In this document: in pieces, positions 10,046 through 21,350 of the stretch | Position numbering within the stretch: the first letter of the stretch is position 1 | Layout of the letters: the number at the start of each line of letters is the position of its first letter | NCBI RefSeq assembly: GCF_026151205.1 | Contig: NC_087083.1 | Span: forward strand, 2,992,536 to 3,056,535 | DNA: 64,000 bases | Reading direction: 5' to 3' | Source: Bolinopsis microptera | Lineage: Eukaryota > Ctenophora > Tentaculata > Lobata > Bolinopsidae | Translations under genes and position numbers: made by a program | The notes under the pieces: generated by a model | What the model saw: the letters and a program-made list of their open reading frames with translations, nothing else | Database searches by the model: none | Told to the model about the DNA's origin: nothing

Positions 10046-12954
10046 TCTTAGCCACGTTTAATGTTAATCGTCTAGTGAACAAGACAGTAGAGGTTCTTGA
10101 ACATCTAACTGATGAGGGGGTTGATATCTGTTTTCTTCAGGAGACTTTTCTTAAGGAAGCAGATACTGCAAAGCTACAAGAGATACGAGATTATGGTTGG
10201 GGTATTTTATCCAACCCAAGGAAGCATCGTAGTGGTGGAGGAATAGGTATGATTTTCAATAAGAACCTTAAGTTGAAAAGCAACGGTAGAGTCAAGAAGT
10301 ACAAGTCTTACCAAGTCATGGAAGTTATACTTGAAACAAATAGTGGGATAATCAGACTTATTGATGTGTATAGACCGCCTTACACCAAAAAGGCCAGGTA
10401 CACTGAGTGCCACTTCTTGGAAGAATTCAGTGAATACCTGTGTGATTTGTCCGGTAAGCCAGGAACCCCGGTGATTGCAGGGGATTTTAATTTACATGTT
10501 GAAAGACCTAAAGATCTTTACCCCGCAAAGTTTCTTTCCCTTCTTGATCAGCTTGGTTTCATCCAATGTGTACCACTAGAAAGAACTCATAATCAAGGAG
10601 GAACTCTTGACCTCGTGATAACGACCAAAGTCTTCAAAGACTCTATAACTTCTATCAACATTGTGGAATCTGGGACTAGATCAGATCATTTTCTTGTTAA
10701 ATTTGTAGTGTCTGTGAGCCTGAAGACCTCTTTGAATGATACTAGGGTGATGAAATACCGTGATTTTAAAAGTATTGTGGTTGAGGATTTTAAAGCAGAT
10801 ATTTTGGTTTCTGATCTCTGTAAAAGAGATGCTTGGTGCTCTGAGAGTCTTGATGAGTCAGTTAAGATGTACAATAGTATTCTATTGGAACTTATGGACA
10901 AGCATTGTCCTGTGATCAGTAAGGAGATGAAGAGTGAAGACAAAGGTAAACCTTGGATGGATCAGGATCTGAAAGCTTTACAGAGGCAGAGGAGAGCAGC
11001 TGAGAGAGCCTGGAGGAAAGGCAAGGGACAGAAGGATATTTTTGTCAACCTCAGGAACAAATTTATTGTCATTGAGCGACAGAAGAGGATTACTTACAAT
11101 AGAAAAGCCCTCTTAGCCTCTGCGGGAGATACGAAGGCTCTGTACAAGAAAGTTTATAGACTCACGGGTGAAACTACCCAAGAAAGGCCACATGGTAATG
11201 ACACTAAAAAACTTGCAGAAAGTTTTAAAGTTTTCTTTGCTGATAAAGTGAATGATATCAGACTTGGGATAGAAGAAGAAGGAAGTCATATCGGAGGGAA
11301 CTTGTCATCGTCAGAGAATCTTGAAAGTACCTATTCAGGGCCATCATTTGATAAATTTCACTCCATCACTAGGCAGCACCTGTTACACACCATTTCTTAG
11401 ATGTCTAACAAGTTTTGTAGTCTGGACCCTATTCCAACTTTCATGTTGAAGAAATGCTCTCAGGAGTTGGCACCGATCCTCCTGCACATAATAAACGGTT
11501 CTATGTCGCAAGGTGTGTTTCCAGCCGAGATGAAGACTGCACTGGTCAAGCCCACTATCAAAAAGAAGAATGCTGATCCAGATATTCTGAAGAATTACAG
11601 ACCAGTCTCAAATCTTGCAGTTATGTCTAAACTGATTGAAAAAATTGTACTTGAGCAGTTGAACAATCACTTACATTTGAACAGTCTGCATTGCCCAGTT
11701 CAGTCTGGATACAGAGCGAACCACAGTTGTGAAACCCTGATGGTCAGGATGGCAGACGATATTCTTAAGGAAGTGCAGAAGAACAACATTGTGATTGTAG
11801 TCCTACTTGATCTCTCTGCTGCTTTCGACACGATTGATCATACAATCCTTCTTAAGAAGCTGGCAAAAGATTTTGGTATTAAGGACTCTGCATTGAAATG
11901 GTTTAGTTCATACCTCTCAGGCAGGTTTTTCAAGGTTAAGTTAGATGACTCATTATCTGACTTCCTGTGTCTGTTGTTTGGGGTACCCCAGGGCTCTCTA
12001 TTGGGACCTATCCTGTTCATCTTATACATTAAGCTGCTCCAGGAAATAGCTAGAAAGTATGGTCTCGATATACAGCTTTATGCAGATGACTCACAACTTT
12101 ATATAGCTTTCCACCCGATGAGACCCATGGAGCTGCAGAATGTCACTAGTAGGATCAATGACTGTCTGTCTGAAATCAAAGTATGGATGGTTAATAATTT
12201 CATGAAACTGAATGAGAGCAAGACAGAATTGTTAGTCATTGGAAAGCCTATGGTACTGAAGAAGTTTGACCTTGAAATAACAATAAAGTTTGGTGACACC
12301 ATCATTACACCAACTGTATGTAAAAACGATACCTGGAAGAGTCTTGGAGTGTTACTAGATGAATCTCTCAACATGGAAAGGCAGATAAACAACGTTAGGA
12401 AGAACTGTTGTTGGACAATGAATAATCTAAGAACTATCAGAAAGTATCTAGATGAGAGAGTTAAGCTCATGCTGGTCAAACAACTGATCATATCAAAGCT
12501 GGACTATTGTAATGCCCTTTACATGAATCTTTCAAAGACTAGAGTGAAGAAGCTGCAATCTGTTCTAAATGCAGGGATACGTTTCATTTACGACATCTAT
12601 GACAGAAATACTGACTTGTCTCCTTTCTACAAGAAAGCTCATATCCTCCCTGTTGAAAAGAGGATATTTTTCAAAGTGTGCCTCATCTGTTTCAAAGTGG
12701 CCCATGGATTGGCACCAATGTACCTCCAAGAGTTGGTTCAAAGGAACAGAGATGATAAGGCTGTCAAAGAAACCAGAACAAAAACAGCATGCAACCTTCT
12801 TATGAAGATACCTAAGTTCTCTAAATTGAAGGCAACTAGCAGGCGGTTCAGCAACTATGCACCTGAATCATGGAATTCTCTCCCTCTTAATGTCCGTAAC
12901 ATCGAGAATATTGTCTCTTTTAAGGGTAAGTTAAAGAACTATTTGTATGATTAG
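10006..12954 (+). pseudogene. LINE B ORF2 endonuclease-reverse transcriptase with one premature stop
   Basis: The frame from ATG 10006 runs about 982 codons with a single TAG at 11398-11400, followed at once by ATG 11401. Endonuclease motifs: ATFNVNRL (about 18), CFLQETFL, GGGIGMIFN, AGDFNLHVE (about 158) and SDHFLVKF (about 226). RT motifs after the stop: LDPIPTFMLKK, NYRPVSNLAVMSK, LDLSAAFDTIDH, GVPQGSLLGPILF and YADDSQLY. The LDLSAAFDTIDH plus YADDSQLY combination is the CR1/L2 pattern. The stop lies between endonuclease and RT; whether it is a lesion or is read through cannot be told here. Confidence 0.85.
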
Positions 12955-13491
12955 CTATAGCCTGTTTAAGCTATTTTTTGTGGCTTCTAGTCTTTTTTGT
13001 GTTATTTTTTGTTTTCCGAGTATCCACTTCTTGTTTTTCTGGTTTTTATCGGTGTGTCAATAAAATCAATTATGTAATATGTATACTTTAACCATTTTTC
13101 TGCGACAGTTAATCTGATATTATCTCTTTAACATTATTTAGTATTTTTTGATTTATGAGACCCGTGTTTTGTTTTTAACTTTCTGCTCCGAGGAGGAGAG
13201 AAAGTTATTTGAGGAGAGCCGCTCAGACATGGGCACCGTATTGTATAAATTATTTAGTTATCTTTATACAATATCTTTGTCGCATAGTAGCGGGGTAGTA
13301 AATACAGTGTTTCGTTTCGTTTCGTTTCGTTTCGTCTTATTTGATTGATTGATGGAATGATATTTTGAATAAATTTACTAACATGTCTTTATATCAGGAT
13401 GACTGTAAAGGTACATTTTACCGACATTTGAAGTCAAGGCGTTGTTTTACTGATAGTTGTGGCTGACTAATTATATATATATATATATTAC

Positions 13492-14802
13492 CAACGATGC
13501 GAAGAGCTATGGGGTCTGACTCTATCCTTTCTCCTTCCAGATCAACTTTCAGCTGATAAAGACCCAAATCCTCTGTTGCAACTTTTGGGAAGCTTAGCGT
13601 GCTGATTGTACCATCACCTCCCACGAACGAAGTTACCTAGGATACGGTTAGTTTTAATATTTATGATTATCAGCTATCCTGAACAACATCTCTCAGTGCT
13701 CTTACATTAATTTACTTACTTTAGAATAATTAAATTAGGTGTGTTCATGATTCTTTTATGGTATTTAATGTATTTTCCCTGAAATCGACTAAGAAAACGG
13801 AAGAAAGTTAAGAGCTTACCCTGTCCTTATCCTCGATTTTAGTAGTTGGATTGAACTTGTACCAGGTAGAATTAATATCTTTGATGCTTGAAACTACTGT
13901 TGCCCTCATTTCTGTCTTCTTTCCGATCTCTGCTATCACATAAGAAGTGTCCTGTTTTATCGCTGAAATTCGTTCATGTTAAATAAATACGAGGTAATAG
14001 TGTTAGTACAACACAAAAACCTCGGCCTCATATGCGCTCGTGCGAAATACCAATGATGATATTTACACTATGTATATCATTTCATATCGGATTATTTTAT
14101 TATTTATGAATCAAATCTTATGAGTAATTGCAAAACAATAATGAGCAACCGAAAAACAAAAACAATAATTAATGTTTCCTAACAAATTGTTCCGATGTCG
14201 ATTTCAGTAGAGTAGTATATGGAGTCTACTCCAGCTTTCGTGACTTTTGCTCCGATCATGACTTTCTTGTTTTGTAGATCAGGTGTAAGACTCAGAGAAA
14301 ATACAATTGTAATTGTTCCTTTTTCTGTGTCTTTTTCCTCTTTATCAGGCGCGTCCACAATAGCAATTTCTTGGGATGTCACAAAGTTAATTAAACGAAA
14401 CATTACGTAATCAGACAATAATCAAAATGTGTGGCAGTTGGCAGCAACAGGAGTGTGAAATATGCCTATGACTCTATGATATCATGATATCAATATTTCA
14501 ATATTTCTGATGAATTGAACATCATTTTTAATTTTTATAGATGTGAATTCTGAATACTGTTGATTCCATATTTGTTTTGGCTGTAAATTTGGGTTTTATT
14601 TGCTCAATCACTATCATGTGTGTTCGGAAAATACAGTTCACCTCCCCACCAGTACCCACTGAGTACTCACTTTCTTCGTTGTATATTTTAAAGTCCGTAG
14701 CTGTATAAGGGGTCATGCCAGGTTCGTCTCTCCAAATTATGGTAACCTGCTTCGCTGATCCTCCAATTACACCGATTATTACGGATGGCAAAAATACCCA
14801 AC
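13492..14802 (-). CDS. Giant mosaic gene: two Ig-like domains
   Basis: Four exons: 14671-14802, 14184-14369, 13820-13962 and 13492-13636. All junctions match (phase 1 at GAAGAAA|GTGAGT, phase 1 at ATTT|GTTAGG, phase 0 at GACAGG|GTAAGC). Domain one spans SAKQVTIIWRDEPG to VDSIYYSTEIDIGT. Domain two has IGKKTEMRATVVSS..STWYK, then STLSFPKVATEDLGLYQLKV, a textbook Ig E-F-G run (L..D.G.Y). A hydrophobic stretch (WVFLPSVIIGVIGG) opens the first exon, but the upstream exon 15637-15729 joins in phase, so I do not treat it as a signal peptide. Confidence 0.7.
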
Positions 14803-14837
14803 CTGATATGAAAGTGAAACAAAATATGTTAATACTT

Positions 14838-14945
14838 TAATATGAGACTAATTATTTTGGAGTAGTAAATAAGTAAATAACCTATAGCGAAACTTAAGTT
14901 AATATGAAACTGTTAATACTTTCAACACTACTATATAACAAATAC
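14838..14945 (+). repeat. Dispersed short repeat, rearranged copy
   Basis: AATATGAGACTAATTATTTTGG at 14838 matches the right end of the copy at 15333-15470, and ACTTTCAACACTACTATATA at 14917 matches the left end, so two repeat parts lie in swapped order. Confidence 0.6.
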
Positions 14946-15332
14946 ATTTTGGTTTGGACACATAGTAAGACAGCACAAATATAGGTGAATTCTTCGTATA
15001 TTTACATCACTAGCCTATAAAAATAAAATTAGGTTAGACTAATGAAAGCAATTTAAAAATTCAACAACTTGAAAATTCAAACAGATTTTAATCTGAAACT
15101 TTACTAAAGAGCTCAATGTGCTAGGTAGAATGGACAACAGAGCATAACAGATTATTCAGCGAGTAACTACAATCCTATTTAACCCAAAAATATTAGTTCT
15201 AAATTTTGAAATAAGAATGCTCTCTTCTCTATCAAGTGCTGTTGGTCGGACTTTTCTTACTACACCTAATTTAAAAACTCCCATAGTGAAATCAGATTTA
15301 TGCGCTAGAAAACAATGCATGGAAAGTGCCGA

Positions 15333-15470
15333 CTATATATATATATAACAAATAATTTGAGGCTCTAATGATGTAATTTTACGGAGATTTCAAGCCTTAA
15401 GTTGTGTCTTTCCCTTCGTGTCCAAAAGCAATATAATATGAGATTAATTATTTTGGGGTAGTAAATAACC
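15333..15470 (+). repeat. Dispersed short repeat, copy
   Basis: TATATAACAAATAATTTGAG, GCTCTAATGATGTAATTTTACG and TTGTGTCTTTCCCTTCG match the copy at 23648-23775; it continues to GGGGTAGTAAATAACC at its right. Confidence 0.7.
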
Positions 15471-15636
15471 TAGCGACACTTCTCGACGTCAAACTCACTT
15501 TCCAAAAATTTAAATCTAACAATAACATCAGTTCGGACCATTTATTTCTATTTGCTTTCCAGCAGATAATGCAGATAGAATAACTGGTGATTATAACGCT
15601 TGATACTAAACAGGTCCAATAATGAACAAAGCTTAC

Positions 15637-16237
15637 CAAAGTAGATAGAACGAACTGCATTCACCGAACAGTCTGGATCATTGAGCGCCCAGACTGTGTT
15701 ATCATACGTATAATCTAGCGCTCCTTCACCTGCAGTCAATATTTATCAAATCATAATAGTAGTATAAATAAATGAAGTAATAATGTGCCTTTTTTTATAT
15801 TCAAGTTGACATCAAGGAATACGACCAAGGAATACGACCAATAAAACGATAGTTTCAGTCCATGCACATTTTGCTAATAAATTCATAAAGTGATTCAATT
15901 CATAGACCATAAGATCTACTGCAATCCTTCATGGACAATTTGATGGAATTTAATCAATGTAAAACTACGATATAAGTCTATACATTTAGCTTAGCTATCA
16001 ATACATATATGTATGATATTACGATCAATGCAAAACTATAAGAAGAATCCTTACCAGTAGCAACCTCAACAGCCACAGTGGTTACAAACTTTGCATCCAG
16101 CACATCAACAAGGTTCTCTCTTTTAACCCACTTAGCTGTGGAACTCACAGCAGCATGGGCGAACTTCAGGGTTTTATTGTTCACTGAGTTCCACAGGATA
16201 ATCCTCTCTTTTGGGTTGAACAGGTATTCTGGGTTAT
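15637..16237 (-). CDS. Giant mosaic gene: two linker exons of unassigned fold
   Basis: Exons 16055-16237 and 15637-15729, both phase 1 at entry and exit. The first encodes NPEYLFNPKERIILW..VVE-type sequence with AKFVTTVAVEVATG. The second encodes ALDYTYDNTVWALNDPDC. Sites are clear: CCTCAG acceptor and GTAAGG donor; GCAG acceptor and GTAAGC donor. I do not recognise the fold. It may be a diverged F5/8C domain, because it follows one and precedes Ig domains. Confidence 0.55.
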
Positions 16238-16437
16238 CTGAGGATTGGTCACATGTTAGCACGCGATGAATTATCAAACTATAGCATTACACAAACATAG
16301 TATGAAACCTACTGGCACTTGTATTGATACAAGGGATCTTCCTGAATGTTATCAGAATGATATCAATTTTTTTATTTTTTTATTTTGTTTTATTAAACAA
16401 TTTTGTTTTATTACTTTATTAATTCAACTAATGGTAC

Positions 16438-17346
16438 CTTCCTCAGCAGCATAAACTTTAACTTCAGCCAGTTGTATCGGGTGCTCTGTAGAAGTGGACC
16501 CGTTCACATACACAGCAGTTGCAAACTTCTTGATGTCGTCAAACTCGTAGAATGTCTTCGCAGCGACATATGCAATGGTCCCAATTAGCTCTGCATCAGC
16601 GTGGATCCTGTACCCTGCTATGTTTTCAGGGGAATCTACCCTGTTGTAGATGATTATTTTTTTAATGTACATCTTCGAGGTGAACGTTAACTTCCACCAT
16701 GCATCTTTGCCACCAGTCTTTGTAAGAGAAATCTTCTTGCTGGGAATGTGGAGCTATTTGTGAAATCTGTGAGGCTCTTAAATAAATACAAAAGTTTAAC
16801 GTATTGAACTTACTCCACTCTAAAAGTAAGCTGTCTTACTTAAAAACTATTGCTAGTTAATTCTCGAAAATCCTAAACAGTTTTAAGATAATAAAATCTT
16901 CAACCAAAAGATACCAAAGTACAAAAATTCATAACGAAATGTTTATACTTTTCAAGAGTTCCTGAATAAACCCCGTCGATGGCGTTTGATGCTACGAATT
17001 CAGCGTCATGGTTGTCTATTTGAGTTGCCGTCGCCGTTCTAGCCACGTTTTTGTAACGCCCTGTCGGAATACACAGTACAATTTTCAAAAGATCTTAATG
17101 TAATAGTTCATTCACGAAGCATCGATCAAGTTTCAAAAGTGGTGAACGAATAATCAATTCAATTTCTTGTATGTAACGTATTTAAACCTATTTGCCTCAA
17201 AGGGGTATATTATTGATTCAGATACTTGATATCCTAATTTCTTACCGAACATGATAACCCCATTGGCATCGGTTTCCGAAGTCGAGGTCTTTACTGAGGT
17301 GAACTCTGTATCTGCAGCGTTAGCCCATTGTTTGCATTCGCTGTAC
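16438..17346 (-). CDS. Giant mosaic gene: F5/8C domain with preceding Cys-rich exon
   Basis: Three exons: 17246-17346, 16949-17060 and 16438-16739, with matching phases 1 and 2. The first ends a Cys module (SECKQWANAADTEF..GVIMFG). The second has RYKNVARTATATQ..ASNAIDGVYSG, the classic N-terminal NVA...AIDG of F5/8C. The third has AWWKLTFTSKMYIKKIIIYN and ends FATAVYV..IQLAEVKVYA, the standard W-x-L strand, IYNR loop and C-terminal AEVxVY. It is one of the clearest domains in the window. Confidence 0.78.
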
Positions 17347-17504
17347 CTACAAATTATTAATCATTTTACATGGCTTTATTTGGTTCAGTGTTTGGTTAAA
17401 ATTATATTTGGTTTTATTGTTAATTATCAAACACAAGAAAAATTTGGGAAACTTGGGAAAGCTAATGATGATGGATGGTAAAATTTAAATCTTAGCATAC
17501 TTAC

Positions 17505-18269
17505 TTAACGTTGCCCATGCCAATAGTGCTTTTAATTAAGCCTCTCACCATAGGAATCAAACAATCAGAACTAAGCTTTAGTTCTAGTGCGTTGGAAAGA
17601 GTTGCCGGCAGTTTCTGAAGAAGTTTTTATGTGAGTAACAATTATTATACATGTGGTTCGTATTATTAGTTACATTTGTGCAAGCAGTTGTTAATTCACA
17701 GATCATGAGCTATAACTATATATTGTATAATACCAGTTTTCCGAAACTTACATCTTTACCGATTCCAACGCAGTAGTTGGTAGCTTTATGTCGTAGGAAA
17801 CCTCCAGTTATTTGGAACAGTGCCTGCACTGTAAGTGATTTTTATTTCAAAATTCAAATAAACTTTACATCAATGTATTACAGTTATATTTGGAAAAGAC
17901 CACAATATCTCCTGTGAAGCAAAAAACATGGAAAATTAGAGCTAGAAAAATATTCCTGAGGCTCAACATTACCAGACTGCAGCTGGAGTGAGAAAAATTA
18001 TGTAAACATCATAGTAACATTTATTTTTAAGATAACTGCACACTCTAAACATCCCTGCTATTACCTGAATTTCATTATCAAATGATATCACAAAAGGTGG
18101 AAATCAATATTTTTAGCCATTAGCCAGATAAAAGGGAATATTTTAATTTATTACATACCATCATTACATCCTGAACTTGAAACTTGTATTCCAGTATCCT
18201 CTACAACCGGAATTGTTTTAGGGTACCAGCATTTACCGCTTGCAGTAGCAATGATATGCCAGGATAGGT
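17505..18269 (-). CDS. Giant mosaic gene: ricin-like (beta-trefoil-type) lectin module
   Basis: Three exons: 18159-18269, 17752-17828 and 17505-17614, joining in phases 1 and 0. Repeating patterns WHIIATASGKCWYP, GGFLRHKATNYCVG and LKLSSDC resemble the SGKC / GxLRHKxSxxC repeats of invertebrate ricin-like modules that bind sugars. The choice of acceptor CTTACAG before 17828, over one 5 bases further on, is forced by the reading frame. The family call is tentative; the exon calls are firm. Confidence 0.6.
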
Positions 18270-18658
18270 CTGAAAATAGTAAATAAATAAATACAGCCAG
18301 GTATTATTTATTCGTTAAATTGATTGCCATATATTGAAAAAAGACAATTTGTTTTTGAGAAAAGACAATTTTATTATTTATCACCAATTCATTTATTCAA
18401 TACACAATCAATAAATATATAGATCCGAATAAACTTGATTTCAAAGTAAATGATACAAGTATGCTAGCAGCTACATATAGCGCGCTTGTATTTAATCAAT
18501 AATATTTGAAGCGTTTTATTATATATTACTGTTATCGCATATCAACTATCTCTAGCTATGAGTCATATTATATACTGTAAAGTAAAGAAGAAAAAAATTG
18601 AAATACAAAATAGTCATATCGTTGAGTGAATCAAACATTTAAAAACGCATATTATTAC

Positions 18659-19193
18659 CTGGTGGAACGCAGGCAGGACTCAAACTGGGCAACCACACGT
18701 TTTCTAAACTGCACATATTAATGGCTGAACCACCCTGTAACATTTCATAATATTAATAGTAATCTTAATTAAGAAATTTATTAATATATCAATATATATG
18801 TACTTTTATGCAGAATATAACTGCATTAGTATTTGTCACTATTCTCCTTAAATTTAGATGTGCCATATACGTTTGATAGAAACCTTTTTCAACGCGTAAT
18901 ATGCGACCTGACAGCTGTAACTCTGTAAACGTTTTACGCACGATTGATAAGAAACACGTAATATAAACAATGTACCTGAGGCTCGTAACACGTGATATAA
19001 ACAATGTACCTGAGGCTTGTAACACGTGATATAAACAATGTACCTGAGGCTCGTAACATGTGTTATAAACAATGTACCTGAGGCTCGTAACAAGCTGTTG
19101 TGCACTTAGTTTGTGAAACAGAATGTCTTCTTGGACCACGAGAGTAGGTGGTCGTTCCTTTTATCTTACTTGCTTCCAGGAGTGGACACGTAC
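18659..19193 (-). CDS. Giant mosaic gene: sushi (CCP) domain
   Basis: Exons 19078-19193 and 18659-18734, joined in phase 0. The cysteines read C-PLLEAS..KCTTACYEPQ..INMCSLENVWLPS..ACVPP, giving the four-Cys sushi layout with the conserved Trp before the last Cys. Entry is in phase 1 from the lectin-like exon at 19405 and exit in phase 1 into 18159-18269. The donor side of the first exon is followed by three further copies of the same exon end plus donor. Confidence 0.65.
18955..19090. repeat. 34-bp tandem array duplicating an exon end and donor, 4 copies
   Basis: Donors on the minus strand lie at 18975, 19009, 19043 and 19077, each reading CCTCAG|GTACATTG after TTACGAG. The rightmost copy belongs to the sushi exon 19078-19193; the other three lie in its intron. 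Spacing is 34 bp, so use of the next donors would shift the frame; only the copy three units downstream restores it. Confidence 0.85.
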
Positions 19194-19404
19194 CTTAGAA
19201 TACGAAATTGTGGGGTTTTTTTTTAACATTTTGAATATAATTTGAAATATTACAGGAATGTTGTACAAATCTCTCAAACACACACACTAAGTTTTAATTC
19301 GGTAAAATTTGTTTGTATATGTGTTTACGATTACATACAATTTTAAAATCAATATAAATGCATAGTACTGTCATGCTTAGTGATTACTATAATAGAAATT
19401 GTAC

Positions 19405-20912
19405 CTTGACATATCGAAAGTCGTTTCCATGTTCCACTATGCGCCCTGTGCCAGTGTCCAAAGATTTTAAAGTCGTTCGGTTTTAAATTGTTCATATTAG
19501 CCCAATCTTTTTCAAACACAGTTTCTGTCCCTATTTTGAAAATGAATTTGTCCTCAGTGAACTGAGTCTCCATGCTCCAATCCTTCCAGTTCTTCACATC
19601 GTCAGGAACTGTAGTGATCACTTTCTTATTTTGAACATTCGAGTGTAACTGAAATACGTTCTACAATAAAAATATTCTTATTGTTAAAAATATTAACGGA
19701 TCATATGATAACTTTCTAATTATAATGTGGAATTAACGGCTTACATTTATATATTAAGAAGACCAATCAATTTATGTAAAAAAATCGGAAGCTTAGCCAT
19801 GTTTATATATTCTCTACTACCAAATTTTAAGGAAAGGAAAAGCACTAACAGACATTGTAACCCACTCCGATTTCGAAGCATGATACAAAAATCGGAATAA
19901 ATCGTCCGTAGCAGCTCGACTGCCGGTCTTTGCAAACATCAAATATCCACTCCAACCTGCCGTGTTCATTGCCCTGGTAGTAGAAATTAAAAGATATTAT
20001 CAGGTATTATCAGGAATTATCAGGTATTATTAGGTAGTGTCAGGTATTATCAGGTATTATCATGTATTATCATGTATTATCAGGTATTATCAGGTATTAT
20101 CAGGTATTATCAGGTATTATCATGTATTATCAGGTATTATCAGGTATTATCAGGTATTATCAGGTATTATCAGGTATTATCAGGTATTAACAGGTATTAT
20201 TAGGTATTATCAGGTATTGTCAGGTATTATCAGGTAATATCCGGTATTGGAAAAGTGAAGTCGGTTGCAGTTCCTTAGAAAAGAAAGATGCTGCCCGAAA
20301 ATTTACATCTGGACTGAAATAGAACAATGTAATGAGAAGAAAAGAAAAATGGATCAATTGATGCTGGTGACTAAGAAATCGTACAGGTTTTTTGAAGTGA
20401 CGAAGTCGCCAGTGACGGTGTCTCCGTAGGACAGAGCCAATTTGTCTGTCCAAAACCGACTATCTAAACCAATAACATACGGGTTGTTAATGATCAAGTC
20501 ACAGTTGCTACCTGAAATATAAACTAATTACAACACTACAAATCTATTACATTTATTGAGAATTATGAAATGTAACGTGATGGAAATATTTAAAACGGGT
20601 CATATCCTGTCCAAACCCAGGATGCACTACATGAAGAATTCGCTGTAACTTTGCATGAAAAGCATCAAAAAATATTGTCATAAACTGAAACTCCACACTT
20701 TTTCGGCTTCTGAAAAAAATTTACCTAATCTTAAATTTTTGAACTTTGTCAAAGTTTGTATTACCCAGGAAGGCAAGGATATAAAAATATAGATCACTAA
20801 CAAGTTTTCTTGTAAGCATATCTTCCAGTAGAATCATCAGCTAGTTCGCCCGTGTATATCGCATACTTCTTGGTTTCTGGTTCGTATACTATGCCGTCAC
20901 AAGGAGGGTCAC
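19405..20912 (-). CDS. Giant mosaic gene: Cys-rich linker plus lectin-like module
   Basis: Exons 20802-20912, 20385-20511, 19850-19973 and 19405-19660. Phases 1, 2 and 0 match. The first (PPCDGIVYEPETKKYAIY) is a Cys-containing linker. The next three run CDLIINNPYVIG..FWTDKLALSYG..AGWSGYLMFAK..WVTMS, then VFQLHSN..WSMETQFTEDKFIFKI and FKIFGHW. The last part has the FxI..EDKFxFKIG rhythm of galectin-type lectin sandwiches. The second half of the module repeats in the exons at 25294-27202 and 62161-63925, which also carry F/W-rich beta strands. The family name is tentative. Confidence 0.6.
19993..20246. repeat. 10-bp microsatellite (CAGGTATTAT)n, about 25 copies
   Basis: Nearly uniform CAGGTATTAT units with occasional CATG and TTAG variants. 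The array lies in the intron between exons 20385-20511 and 19850-19973, starting about 20 bases from the acceptor of the latter. Confidence 0.9.
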
Positions 20913-21101
20913 CTGTTTGTTATTAAACACTAATCATTAACAAATTCTGCGAAACAAACTGTATTAATCAAGACAGAGCGACAATCGCAATATAATCCTA
21001 ATTAATAGCTTATGTTAAAGTTAAACATGGTGTAGTGAGTTATAATACAAACATTTGAGATACTTATTAAGGATTTAAAAACAAAAAATAAGGAAAAGAA
21101 G

Positions 21102-21350
21102 TTTGAAACTCACCAAAGATCCTAACTTCACACAGAATATACGAATTAGTTTGAAACTCACCAAAGATCCTAACTTCACACAGAATATACGAATTAGGAA
21201 AAGAAGTTTGAAACTCACCAAAGATCCTAACTTCACACAGAATATACGAATTAGTTTGAAACTCACCAAAGATCCTAACTTCACACAGAATATACGAATT
21301 AGTTTGAAACTCACCAAAGATCCTAACTTCACACAGAATATACGAATTAG
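21102..21350. repeat. 48-bp array of an exon end plus splice donor, 5 copies, frame-preserving
   Basis: On the minus strand each unit reads through TTCTGTGTGAAG, GGATCTTTG and then GTGAGTTTC. Donor positions are at 21113, 21161, 21218, 21266 and 21314. Spacings are 48, 57, 48 and 48 bp, all divisible by three. The reading frame of the F5/8C exon stays open across all five units. Confidence 0.9.

Larger units (their letters stand above)
8706..13340 (+). mobile_element. CR1/L2-like LINE (LINE B), nearly complete
   Basis: Two ORFs are followed by a 3' UTR of about 350 bp ending in a (GTTTC)n tail at about 13308-13335, with no poly(A). The left end is placed at about 8706, where similarity to a dispersed short repeat stops; it is approximate. 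ORF1 has CCHC-type knuckles. ORF2 has endonuclease and RT of the CR1/L2 pattern. The element lies in the sense-opposite orientation within an intron of the giant gene. Only one in-frame stop breaks ORF2. Confidence 0.88.

Noticed and set aside
14671-14802. Signal peptide and start of a separate Ig-domain gene
   Set aside because: The hydrophobic stretch is entered in matching phase from exon 15637-15729, so it is internal.
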